Assembly (NCBI RefSeq): GCF_014303395.1 | Contig: NZ_CP060298.1 | Span: forward strand, 2,294,001 to 2,358,000 | Length of the DNA: 64,000 nt | Source: Nakamurella sp. PAMC28650 | GTDB lineage: Bacteria; Actinomycetota; Actinomycetes; Mycobacteriales; Nakamurellaceae | Direction: 5' to 3' | Shown: in pieces, positions 27,345 through 36,936 of the stretch | How the letters are laid out: each line of letters starts with the position of its first letter | Numbering within the stretch: position 1 is the stretch's first letter | Translations under genes and position numbers: made by a program | Notes under the pieces: model-generated | Database searches by the model: none | Seen by the model: the letters and a program-made list of their open reading frames with translations, nothing else | Told to the model about the DNA's origin: nothing

Positions 27345-28562
27345 ATGGCGAAGATCAAGGTGACCGGCAAGGTCGTCGAGCTGGACGGCGACGAGATGAC
27401 GCGGATCATCTGGCAGTTCATCAAGGACAAGCTGATCCTGCCGTACCTCGATGTCGATCTCGAGTACTACGACCTGTCGATCGAGAACCGCGATGCGACG
27501 GACGACCAGGTGACGATCGATGCTGCCAACGCGATCAAGCAGTACGGCGTCGGGGTGAAATGCGCGACGATCACGCCGGACGAGGCGCGGGTCGAGGAGT
27601 TCGGGCTGAAGCAGATGTGGCGTTCGCCCAACGGCACCATCCGCAACATCCTCGGCGGCGTGATCTTCCGCGAGCCGATCATCATCTCCAACATCCCGCG
27701 GCTCGTCCCGGGCTGGACCAAGCCGATCATCGTCGGCCGTCATGCGTACGGAGATCAGTACCGCGCCACCGACTTCCGCTTCCCCGGCCCGGGCACCCTG
27801 AAGGTCGTGTTCACCCCGAACGACGGCTCCGACGTGATCGAGCGCGAGGTCTTCCAGGCGCCCAGTGCCGGTATCTCGCTGTCGATGTACAACCTCGACG
27901 ACTCGATCCGTGACTTCGCCCGGGCCTCGCTGAACTACGGGCTGGCCCGCAACTATCCGGTGTACCTGTCCACGAAGAACACCATCCTGAAGGTCTACGA
28001 CGGCCGTTTCAAGGACATCTTCCAGGAGATCTTCGATGCCGAGTTCGCCGAGAAGTTCGCCGCTGCGGGGATCACCTACGAACACCGCCTGATCGATGAC
28101 ATGGTCGCGGCATCGCTCAAGTGGGAGGGCGGCTACGTCTGGGCCTGCAAGAACTACGACGGTGACGTGCAGTCCGACACGGTGGCCCAGGGTTTCGGCT
28201 CGCTGGGCCTGATGACCTCGGTGCTGTTCACCCCGGACGGCGACGTCGTCGAGGCGGAGGCCGCTCACGGCACGGTGACCAGGCACTACCGGCAGCACCA
28301 GGCCGGCAAGCCCACGTCGACGAACCCGATCGCCTCGATCTACGCCTGGACCGGTGGGCTCAAGCACCGCGGCAAGCTCGATGGCACCCCCGAGGTCACC
28401 GCGTTCGCCGAGACCCTCGAGGACGTGATCATCAAGACCGTCGAGAGCGGCAAGATGACCAAGGATCTCGCCGGGCTGATCAGCCGTGACCAGGCCTGGC
28501 TGACCACCGAGGACTTCCTCGCCGCGCTGGACGAGAACCTCGCGGCCCGCCTCGCCTCCTGA
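27345..28562 (+). CDS. icd: NADP-dependent isocitrate dehydrogenase
   Basis: Oxidatively decarboxylates isocitrate to 2-oxoglutarate. 405 aa, the dimeric eukaryote-like type also found as M. tuberculosis Icd1. [20 protein letters not shown] gives a natural start; the longer frame to 27267 is discarded. Substrate-loop residues are in [15 protein letters not shown] (Ser and Asn of the SPNGTIRN motif), [15 protein letters not shown], the Lys-Asp set in YKxx/LIDDMVA and the NADP site in [12 protein letters not shown]. It stands alone with its own terminator. It supplies the 2-oxoglutarate that AlkB-type enzymes and GABA transaminase use. Confidence 0.97.
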   Translation: MAKIKVTGKVVELDGDEMTRIIWQFIKDKLILPYLDVDLEYYDLSIENRDATDDQVTIDAANAIKQYGVGVKCATITPDEARVEEFGLKQMWRSPNGTIRNILGGVIFREPIIISNIPRLVPGWTKPIIVGRHAYGDQYRATDFRFPGPGTLKVVFTPNDGSDVIEREVFQAPSAGISLSMYNLDDSIRDFARASLNYGLARNYPVYLSTKNTILKVYDGRFKDIFQEIFDAEFAEKFAAAGITYEHRLIDDMVAASLKWEGGYVWACKNYDGDVQSDTVAQGFGSLGLMTSVLFTPDGDVVEAEAAHGTVTRHYRQHQAGKPTSTNPIASIYAWTGGLKHRGKLDGTPEVTAFAETLEDVIIKTVESGKMTKDLAGLISRDQAWLTTEDFLAALDENLAARLAS

Positions 28563-28577
28563 CGGGCAGCACCTGAT

Positions 28578-28607
28578 GGGGGCCGGGCTCGACTGAACCC
28601 GGCCCCC
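28578..28607 (+). terminator. Terminator after icd
   Basis: GGGGGCCGGG (28578-28587) pairs with CCCGGCCCCC (28598-28607), a perfect 10-bp stem with a 10-base loop, 16 bases after the icd stop. No U-tract, as is common in high-GC genomes. Confidence 0.8.
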
Positions 28608-28609
28608 CC

Positions 28610-28708
28610 GCGCTTATCAACTTCGCCCGCGCTCATGAAGTGGTCGACTTTTGTCCCACCAGCCCCAAAGCCGCGACGTTGATGAGCGCCGGCGAAGTTG
28701 ATAAGCGC
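28610..28708. repeat. Palindromic repeat family, copy 2
   Basis: A 99-base element with 18-bp perfect outer arms (28610-28627 and 28691-28708, GCGCTTATCAACTTCGCC) and nested arms GCGCTCAT (28630-28637) / ATGAGCGC (28682-28689). The centre GAAGTGGTCGACTTTTGTCCC is nearly identical to copy 1. The ends read TTATCAACTTC instead of TGGATCAACTTC, so this is a sub-type. It lies between convergent icd and the acyl-CoA ligase gene and is followed by a G-run (28710-28742). Confidence 0.88.
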
Positions 28709-28765
28709 GTGGGGGGGCGGGGGGGGGCGTCGGGGGGGCGGCGGGCTTCGGTTGCGGAGGCTGGG

Positions 28766-30364
28766 TCAGGCGGAGGCAGGGGAGGTGCGGAGTTCCCGCC
28801 GGAGGATCTTGCCAGCCGAGGATTTCGGGATGACGGGGATGAACTCCACCCGGCGCACCTTCTTGTGCGGGGCGACGCGCTCGGCGACGTAGGCCATCAC
28901 CTCGTCGGCGGTCAACTCCACACCCGCCTGGAGCACGACGAACGCCTTCGGGATCTCCTCGTGGTCGTCGTCCAGCACGCCGATGACCGCGGCGTCGGCG
29001 ATCTTCGGATGGGTCAGCAGCACCGCCTCCAGTTCGGCCGGCGGCACCTGGTAGCCCTTGTACTTGATGAGCTCCTTGACCCGGTCGACGATGCTGACGT
29101 AACCCTCGGACGTCACCGTCGCGACGTCGCCGGTGTGCAGGAAGCCGTCGGCATCCAGGGTCTCGGCGGTCGCCTCCGGGTTGGCCAGGTACCCGACCAT
29201 CACGTTCGGCCCCTTGCACCACAGCTCCCCGGGCGCGCTGACGCCGGAGGCCGGGAGGTCGATCTCCTCGCCGGTGGCCGGGTCCATGATCTTGCACTCC
29301 ATGTTCGGCAGCGTGATACCGACGGTGCCCAGCGGGATGTCGTCGCGATTCTCCGGGATGGTGTGGCTGACCGGGGACATCTCGCTCATCCCGTAGCCCT
29401 GGCGGACGATGCATCCCAGGCGTGCGGCGACTGCGCTGCCCAGTGCCTGGTCCAACGGCGCCGCACCGGAGAAGATGATCCGGATCGAGGACGTGTCGTA
29501 CTGGTCGACCATCGGGTACTTGGCCAGCGCCACCGCGATCGGCGGGGCGATGTAGAGGTACGTGGCCTTCAGTTCGGCGATGATCCGGAGGAACTCCGCG
29601 AGATCGAACCTCGGCATGGTGATGATCGGCGCCTTGTGGTGCAGCGCGCCGTTCATCAGCACGTTCATCCCGTAGATGTGGAAGAAGGGCAGGACGGCCA
29701 GGACGCGATCGTCGTGGCTCACGCCGATGATCGGGCCGCCCTGGGCGATGTTCGCCACCAGGTTCCGGTGCGTCAGCATGACGCCCTTGGCGCGACCACT
29801 CGTCCCCGACGAGTACGGCAGCACGGCCAGATGGGTGGCCGGGTCGAGGTCGAGTTCCGGCGGCGAGGCCCCGGTGATCAGCAACGAACGCAGGCTGGTC
29901 CGCCCGGGCAGCACGTCGGCGGACCCGTCGATCAGGATCACGTTCTCGGCGGGCATCCCCACGGCTGCGGCGGCCGCGTCGGCCTGCGGCAGGAACATGG
30001 ACAGGGTGAACAGGTGCGTGGCCTTCGAGTCGGACAGCTGGCTCTCGATCTCGTGCGCCGTGTAGAGCGTATTGATCGTGGTAGCCGTTCCCCCGGACCT
30101 CATGATGCCGTGGAACACGGTGACGAAGGCCGGGATGTTCGGGCACAGGATCCCTGAAACCTCTCCGATGCCAGGGCCTCTCGCCGTCAGGCCACCGGCC
30201 AGGGCCAGGATCTGACCGGTCAGCTGACGGTAGGTGGTGATCGCTCCCGTCGCGCCGTCGATCAATGCCGGCTCGTCCTCGACGCCGGCGATGTCGCCGA
30301 ACAGGTAGTCGAACAGCAGGGTGCGGGGGATTTCGACGTCAGGAAAGGGACTGCCGAAACTCAT
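28766..30364 (-). CDS. Acyl-CoA synthetase, 4-coumarate-CoA ligase-like
   Basis: Adenylate-forming ligase, 532 aa, start ATG 30364 with GGAGGT upstream. ANL motifs: A3 phosphate loop LPYSSGTSGRAKGVMLTHRN (near residue 180), A4 LPFFHIYGMNV, A5 VRQGYGMSEMSPVSH, A7 GFLHTGDVATV, A8 DRVKELIKYKGYQVPPAELE and the catalytic Lys in PKSSAGKILRREL near the C-terminus. The overall pattern is 4CL-like, so aromatic or medium-chain acids are likely substrates. No pathway neighbours identify one. It is transcribed away from the SAM-riboswitch region. Confidence 0.93.
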   Translation of the reverse strand: MSFGSPFPDVEIPRTLLFDYLFGDIAGVEDEPALIDGATGAITTYRQLTGQILALAGGLTARGPGIGEVSGILCPNIPAFVTVFHGIMRSGGTATTINTLYTAHEIESQLSDSKATHLFTLSMFLPQADAAAAAVGMPAENVILIDGSADVLPGRTSLRSLLITGASPPELDLDPATHLAVLPYSSGTSGRAKGVMLTHRNLVANIAQGGPIIGVSHDDRVLAVLPFFHIYGMNVLMNGALHHKAPIITMPRFDLAEFLRIIAELKATYLYIAPPIAVALAKYPMVDQYDTSSIRIIFSGAAPLDQALGSAVAARLGCIVRQGYGMSEMSPVSHTIPENRDDIPLGTVGITLPNMECKIMDPATGEEIDLPASGVSAPGELWCKGPNVMVGYLANPEATAETLDADGFLHTGDVATVTSEGYVSIVDRVKELIKYKGYQVPPAELEAVLLTHPKIADAAVIGVLDDDHEEIPKAFVVLQAGVELTADEVMAYVAERVAPHKKVRRVEFIPVIPKSSAGKILRRELRTSPASA

Positions 30365-30667
30365 GGGTGACCTCCGAAGGGCTTCATCGACCTGACGGTC
30401 CTGCGTGCGGCAGGGCTCACGACGTACACACCCCGTACTGCGGTGCACCGCCGAGAATACTTGAACCGGTCTCGTCCGCATCCGACGTCGGTCCCGTCGT
30501 CAGTGGGATCGGCACGGGCGGGCCGGTTGCGACCGGCGCGAGGACGGAACTTTCGGCCTGCATGCGTGCCAGGGCCCGAGCGGCGACTCGGCGGGAATCC
30601 ATGCGCAGCAGAGGAAATGGATCCGGACGTTGACACCGGTCGGTAGCTGCCTCTACGTTCGACGACA

Positions 30668-30778
30668 GGTCACGAGTTCCGACGCAATGCCCTGGCACAG
30701 TCGGACGGCAACCCTCCAGTCGCGGCGGGGTGCTCCAGGTGAGGACCGGGCGATGCCGAGCAGGCATCGCAAGCGCGG
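30668..30778 (+). ncRNA. SAM-IV type riboswitch
   Basis: The core 30668-30747 matches the actinobacterial SAM-I/SAM-IV aptamer superfamily. P1 ends are GGTC...GACC. P2 is TCCGAC with GTCGGA around a GCAATGCCC-TGGC internal part. It is followed by the invariant CGGCAACCCTCC, then P3 (ACCCTCC with GGCGGGGT) and GCTCCAGGTGAGGACC. Downstream GATGCC-GAGCA-GGCATC and GCAAGCGC look like the extra SAM-IV stem and pseudoknot segment. It should bind S-adenosylmethionine and lower expression of the downstream cysteine dioxygenase transcription unit. Confidence 0.87.
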
Positions 30779-30797
30779 CCCTCGAACCCGAGGGCCG
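30778..30797 (+). promoter_or_regulatory. Hairpin after the SAM aptamer
   Basis: GGCCCTCG and CGAGGGCC form an 8-bp perfect stem with an AACC loop immediately after the aptamer. It could be the expression platform (terminator without a U-tract) or part of the aptamer periphery. Confidence 0.5.
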
Positions 30798-30825
30798 GTG
30801 GTCGGTCCGATCGGTGAGGTGTCTC

Positions 30826-30855
30826 GTGGGAACTCGGATCGTGGGCACTCGGATC
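30826..30855 (+). repeat. 15-bp tandem duplication in the leader
   Basis: GTGGGAACTCGGATC is followed directly by GTGGGCACTCGGATC (one mismatch), and then by GCCGGAACTGG. It lies between the aptamer and the micro-ORF. Confidence 0.85.
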
Positions 30856-30918
30856 GCCGGAACTGGTGCGGCGGTGACGTGTAGTCGTTGGCAGCGTCGT
30901 CATGTCGATCTCTCGAGG

Positions 30919-30945
30919 GTGTCGAGCTCGCTCTGTTGTTGCTGA
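30919..30945 (+). CDS. Candidate poly-cysteine leader peptide
   Basis: GTG at 30919 opens an eight-codon frame reading MSSSLCCC then TGA: three consecutive Cys codons directly before the stop, 48 bases ahead of cysteine dioxygenase. Cys-run micro-ORFs control sulfur genes by attenuation in other actinobacteria. No good Shine-Dalgarno precedes the GTG; longer in-frame starts exist upstream. GTTGC within the Cys codons can pair with GCAAC at 30955-30959. The match between coded residue and downstream enzyme substrate is the main support. Confidence 0.45.
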   Translation: MSSSLCCC

Positions 30946-30993
30946 ACCATCCGGCAACCAGACCTGAACCACCCTCCCGCAAGGACAGCGTCC

Positions 30994-31584
30994 ATGACCC
31001 TCACCGCAGAACCCGCCACGTCCGAAACCGTCACCACACGCGGCGTTCCGGCCGAAATGGCCCGCCCCGTCTCCGACGTCGGGGGTGAACTCACCCTGGA
31101 GAATCTCCCCGGCCGCGACCTCGACGAGGCCGAGCTGCTGCAGCTGGCCGGCTCCATCGCCGCCGATCCCGGCCGATGGCGCAGACACGTCGCCTTCTCC
31201 GACGACAAGCGCCACTACGTCAGTCTCCACCGCGACATGCACGTCGACGTCTGGGTGCTGTGCTGGACCCCGCAGAACGACACGGGCTGGCACGATCACG
31301 ATGTGTCCTCCGGCGCGGTGGCCGTCACGCAGGGCCGTCTGACCGAGCACAACCTGGCCATCGACACCCCGTCGCTGCAGACCGACATCGGCGCCGGCAC
31401 GGTCTTCAGCTTCGGGCCCGACCACATCCACCGGTTGACCGGATCGGATGCCGGCACCGTATCGATCCACACGTACTCACCGCCGCTGTGGCGGATGGGC
31501 CAGTACGCGGTGGTGGACGGGATGTTGCGGCGACGGTCCATGTCCTACGCGGACGAACTGCGCCCGCTGGACGACATGGCCTGA
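30994..31584 (+). CDS. Cysteine dioxygenase-family cupin enzyme
   Basis: Type I cysteine dioxygenase family, 196 aa; expected to oxidise L-cysteine (or a related thiol) to the sulfinic acid with Fe(II). Iron ligands are the two His in TGWHDHDVSSGAVAV (near residue 95) and the His in FGPDHIHRL (near 145). HYVSLHRDMHVDVWVLCW and SIHTYSPPLWRMGQY are family blocks. AAGGAC precedes the ATG. The upstream leader with a SAM riboswitch and a Cys-codon micro-ORF supports a role in sulfur amino acid balance. 3-Mercaptopropionate or another thiol cannot be excluded as substrate. Confidence 0.92.
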   Translation: MTLTAEPATSETVTTRGVPAEMARPVSDVGGELTLENLPGRDLDEAELLQLAGSIAADPGRWRRHVAFSDDKRHYVSLHRDMHVDVWVLCWTPQNDTGWHDHDVSSGAVAVTQGRLTEHNLAIDTPSLQTDIGAGTVFSFGPDHIHRLTGSDAGTVSIHTYSPPLWRMGQYAVVDGMLRRRSMSYADELRPLDDMA

Positions 31585-31650
31585 GGAGCGTCGGTGGAAC
31601 GCGTCCGAGGGGCACCCGTCTCGGGCGCACCGGCCGCGCCGGGACCAACG

Positions 31651-31656
31651 TAGGAT
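31651..31656 (+). promoter_or_regulatory. Candidate -10 box (TAGGAT)
   Basis: TAGGAT ends eight bases before a GTG at 31665 and would start a transcript at or next to that codon. No -35 is evident. Confidence 0.35.
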
Positions 31657-31664
31657 CGGGACCC

Positions 31665-31717
31665 GTGGGATCGCCGTTACCCGGGACCGGGCCGCTCGTT
31701 CGTCCCTGCGCGCTCTG

Positions 31718-31718
<1 letters not shown>
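31665..31718 (+). CDS. Candidate leaderless micro-ORF coupled to the CBS-domain gene
   Basis: GTG at 31665 starts a 17-codon frame (MGSPLPGTGPLVRPCAL) whose TGA overlaps the ATG of the following gene as TGATG. The downstream ATG lacks a Shine-Dalgarno, so ribosomes may arrive through this frame. The arrangement copies the one at 12456-12533. Confidence 0.4.
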
Positions 31719-34110
<2,392 letters not shown>

Positions 34111-34260
34111 GGGTCGTTGATCATCGGGGTGACGGTTGAAGGCAGGTCCGGACGGGCACAGGCTCTTCGAATCCGCGGTTCGCCAGACGGGCCGGCAGGC
34201 TGGTGTGGAGAACCGTTCCCGGAACTCACCTCGGTACGCCCGCCGACCTGGGAGGCAGTC

Positions 34261-35388
34261 TTGGCCACCGCAGTTGATCTTCGCAAGCAGGAAACGGGCA
34301 CCGGAAAACAGGCGTCCCGGCCCGGGAAGCAGCAGCGCAGCGGCAGTCTGTCTCCGATCCAGCGACTCGTGCTGCTGGTCAAGGTGCTCCTGCGCCGACC
34401 TGGCGTGAAGCACCTGACCAGGGCGGCCGGCCGGTTCCTCGAGCGGCTCGGTCCGCAGTTCGCGGGCGCGATCACGTACTTCTCCTTCCTGGCACTCGTC
34501 CCGATCCTGATGGTGTCGTTCTCGATCGCCGGATTCGTCCTCGACTCCCGTCCTGACCTGCTGCAGCAACTCCAGGCCAAGGTGGCCGCCCAGGTACCGG
34601 GGGGTCTGTCCGCGACGATCTCCCAGGCGATCGACCATGCCGTGCAGTCCAGATACTCGGTGTTGAGCATCGGCCTGGTCATCGCGCTGTACTCCGGGAT
34701 CGGCTGGATCGGCAATGTCCGCGCGGCCGTGCAGGCGCAGTGGCGCCGGGACTTCGACGACGACCAGGAGATCGCCGGCGAGAGCCTGGGCAAGAACCTG
34801 CTGCGGAACCTGGGGATGCTCGTCGGCCTCGGCCTCGCGCTGGTGCTCTCGATCGCGCTGTCCTCGGTCGGCAACTCGCTGGCGGGCGTGATCCTGGGTG
34901 CTCTGGGACTGAGCAACATCGGGTGGCTCCACCCGCTGGTCGTCGTGGTGTCCCTGGTACTGGCGATCGTCGCCGACGTGCTGATCTTCCTCTGGGTCTA
35001 CTCGGTGCTCCCGCCCAAGGACATGAAAGCCCCCAGGCCCGCGCTGCTCAAGGGTGCGATCGCGGCCGCGGTCATCTTCGAGGTGCTGAAATTTCTGCTG
35101 ACCAACGTGCTGGCCGGTCTGGTGGCCGGTGGGGCGTCGGCCGCCGTCTTCGGCCCGATCATCGGCCTGCTCGCCTTCTTCAACCTGGCCGCGACCCTGG
35201 TGCTGTTCGTCGCCGCCTGGATCGCCACCAGCGACGGCATGGCGGCGGTCACCGAACCGGAGCCTGAACCGGTGCCGGAGCCCGCGGTGGTCGTGCACGA
35301 GGTCGTCTCCACCCCGAAGGTGGCAGGTCTGCTCGGCGTCGGGGCGATCCTCGGCTTCGGATGGTCGCTCAGCCGCCGGCGCCGTTGA
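34261..35388 (+). CDS. YhjD/YihY-family inner membrane protein
   Basis: A 375-aa BrkB/YihY-type membrane protein. The TTG at 34261 (LATAVDLRKQETG) is chosen because GGGAGG stands five bases upstream; the frame is open to 34117, but the intervening 48 residues look untranslated. Six helices: AGAITYFSFLALVPILMVSF, YSVLSIGLVIALYSGIGWIG, LGMLVGLGLALVLSIALSSV, LHPLVVVVSLVLAIVADVLI, ALLKGAIAAAVIFEVLKFLL and VFGPIIGLLAFFNLAATLVL. The tail has a Glu-Pro stretch and a short final hydrophobic segment. YhjD is implicated in lipid export in E. coli; the role here is unknown. Confidence 0.88.
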   Translation: MATAVDLRKQETGTGKQASRPGKQQRSGSLSPIQRLVLLVKVLLRRPGVKHLTRAAGRFLERLGPQFAGAITYFSFLALVPILMVSFSIAGFVLDSRPDLLQQLQAKVAAQVPGGLSATISQAIDHAVQSRYSVLSIGLVIALYSGIGWIGNVRAAVQAQWRRDFDDDQEIAGESLGKNLLRNLGMLVGLGLALVLSIALSSVGNSLAGVILGALGLSNIGWLHPLVVVVSLVLAIVADVLIFLWVYSVLPPKDMKAPRPALLKGAIAAAVIFEVLKFLLTNVLAGLVAGGASAAVFGPIIGLLAFFNLAATLVLFVAAWIATSDGMAAVTEPEPEPVPEPAVVVHEVVSTPKVAGLLGVGAILGFGWSLSRRRR

Positions 35389-35426
35389 CCATCCAACTGC
35401 TGCCCGCGGCGTCGTCGTTCGCCGGG

Positions 35427-36176
35427 GTGGCCATCGCATCTGATCAGGATCATCTGGTCTACGCCGCCGCCGATCTCCAGGCGGCGGTGGTGCAGTTCGA
35501 GGCCGTCACCGGGATCCGGCCGGCCGAGGGAGGGCGTCATCCCGGCCGAGGTACCCGCAACTATCTGGTGGGTCTAGGGCCGAGCAGCTATCTCGAGATC
35601 ATCGGACCGGACCTGGAACATCCGATTCCGGACGGGGCCGGAATGCCGTTCGGAATCGACCGGCTCGACGGTGCGCTCTTGCTGACCTGGGCCGTGCATC
35701 CGCCCGACATCATCGTTGCGGCAAGGTCTTCAGCAGAACACGGCGCCGCTCTCGGGGACCCGTTGTGGATGAATCGGCAGACACCGACCGGCCGGCAACT
35801 GACGTGGCGGATCGCGTCCGCGATACCCCTGCCGTTCTCCGGCGTCACGCCGTTCCTGATCGATTGGGCCTACTCCGTGCATCCGGCGGCGGACCCGGAT
35901 CTACCCGCGGCCCGACTCGTGAGCCTGACCGCCACGCATCCTGATCCGGCCGGGGCACTCGAGGTGCTGGAGGCCCTTGGCCTCGCGCTGCCGGTGACCG
36001 CCGGCCCGGTGGGGCTGACGGCCATCCTGGAAACCCCTCGCGGCTTCGTCGCCCTCCATCGAGCGGATACTCGAGTCGGGCAAACGGGACGAAAATCGCC
36101 CATAGGTATCCGCTCGACGCGGCGCGCGATGCAGGGAAGAGCGCTCAGATCCGGCGGAACATCAGGGCGCGCTTGA
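35427..36176 (+). CDS. VOC/glyoxalase-like protein
   Basis: A 249-aa glyoxalase-like domain protein (PF13468-like). SDQDHLVYAAADLQAAVVQFEAVTGIRPAEGG is the typical N-terminal module, followed by NYLVGLGPSSYLEIIGPDL with candidate ligands His and Glu. A second module from about residue 130 has RIASAIPLPFSG and PFLIDW. The start is uncertain: GTG 35427 gives a natural N-terminus, and an upstream frame exists. The C-terminal 35 residues are encoded by a palindromic element (36060-36116) and overlap the sdhB 3' end by 32 bases, so the native C-terminus may have been replaced. Substrate unknown. Confidence 0.8.
   Translation: MAIASDQDHLVYAAADLQAAVVQFEAVTGIRPAEGGRHPGRGTRNYLVGLGPSSYLEIIGPDLEHPIPDGAGMPFGIDRLDGALLLTWAVHPPDIIVAARSSAEHGAALGDPLWMNRQTPTGRQLTWRIASAIPLPFSGVTPFLIDWAYSVHPAADPDLPAARLVSLTATHPDPAGALEVLEALGLALPVTAGPVGLTAILETPRGFVALHRADTRVGQTGRKSPIGIRSTRRAMQGRALRSGGTSGRA
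36060..36116. repeat. 57-bp palindromic element inside the VOC gene end
   Basis: CGAGCGGATAC (36060-36070) and GTATCCGCTCG (36106-36116) are exact complements around a 35-base centre containing GGGCAAACGGGACGAAAATC. The size and design resemble the dispersed palindromes at 9.2, 28.6 and 55-58 kb, but the arm sequence differs. It is translated as the tail of the VOC protein. Confidence 0.7.
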
Positions 36177-36936
36177 CCTCCTGGATCGCCTTCGTCACCT
36201 GGATGCCACGGGGGCAGGCGTCGGTGCAGTTGAAGGTGGTCCGGCAGCGCCAGACGCCCTCGGCGTCGGACAGGATCTCCAGACGCTCCTGCGAGGCCTG
36301 GTCGCGGGAGTCGAAGATGAACCGGTGCGCCGCCACGATCGCGGCCGGGCCCACGTAGGCGTCCTCTGACCAGTACACCGGGCACGAGGTGGTGCAGCAC
36401 GCGCACAGGATGCACTTGGTGGTGTCGTCGAACCGGTCCCGATCGGACTGGGACTGGATCCACTCCCGGCTCGGCTCGTTCCCGTGCGTGATCATGAACG
36501 GCTTGACCGCACGGAACGCCTCGAAGAACGGCTCCATGTCGACGATCAGGTCCTTCTCCAGCGGGAGGCCCTTGATCGGCTCGATGGTCACCTCGGCGTT
36601 CTTCGCGGTGACGATGTCCTTGACCAACACCTTGCACCCCAGCCGGTTTCGGCCGTTGATGCGCATGGCGTCCGAACCGCAGATGCCGTGCGCACACGAC
36701 CGGCGGAAGGTCAGTGATCCGTCGATGTACCACTTGATGTAGTGCAGCAGGTTGAGGATCCGGTCGGTCGGCAGCGCCGGAACCCGGTACGACTCCTTGT
36801 GCGGGGCGTCGTCCAGTTCCGGGTTGTACCGCTGGATGTGCACCGTGACCATGATCGCGCCCTCGGGCACGGGTGGCAACGGTCCGGGATGGCCGGCCTC
36901 GGGGGCGAGGCCGACATCTCCGACGGTGACAGTCAT
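36145..36936 (-). CDS. sdhB: Succinate dehydrogenase iron-sulfur subunit
   Basis: Electron-transfer subunit of complex II, 263 aa. The [2Fe-2S] site is SCAHGICGSDAMRINGRNRLGC, with an Asp in place of one Cys as in mycobacterial Sdh2 proteins. [4Fe-4S] and [3Fe-4S] ligands are in CILCACCTTSCP and CTDACPRGI (about residues 170-235). The start codon shares its A with the sdhA stop, so the subunits are coupled. It has a 30-residue N-terminal extension before HIQRYNPELDD. Last gene of sdhCDAB. Confidence 0.96.
   Translation of the reverse strand: MTVTVGDVGLAPEAGHPGPLPPVPEGAIMVTVHIQRYNPELDDAPHKESYRVPALPTDRILNLLHYIKWYIDGSLTFRRSCAHGICGSDAMRINGRNRLGCKVLVKDIVTAKNAEVTIEPIKGLPLEKDLIVDMEPFFEAFRAVKPFMITHGNEPSREWIQSQSDRDRFDDTTKCILCACCTTSCPVYWSEDAYVGPAAIVAAHRFIFDSRDQASQERLEILSDAEGVWRCRTTFNCTDACPRGIQVTKAIQEVKRALMFRRI

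Larger units (their letters stand above)
30365..30993. other. Divergent intergenic region with regulatory RNA
   Basis: 629 bases without a normal gene between the acyl-CoA ligase (leftward) and cysteine dioxygenase (rightward). The left third must hold the ligase promoter; I see no clear boxes. The right part holds, in order, a SAM-IV aptamer (30668-30778), a GC-rich hairpin (30778-30797), a 15-bp tandem duplication (30826-30855) and a poly-Cys micro-ORF (30919-30945). All read towards the dioxygenase. Confidence 0.8.

Noticed and set aside
28709-28745. Long G-run after repeat copy 2 as a regulatory quadruplex
   Set aside because: It lies between convergent genes at the 3' ends. It could form a quadruplex, but nothing links it to expression, and it may be slippage.
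30902-30967. 21-codon ATG frame (MSISRGCRARSV...) as the real leader peptide of cysteine dioxygenase
   Set aside because: It overlaps the poly-Cys frame in another register and has only one Cys codon and no control-codon run. It is kept only as an alternative if translation data show it.
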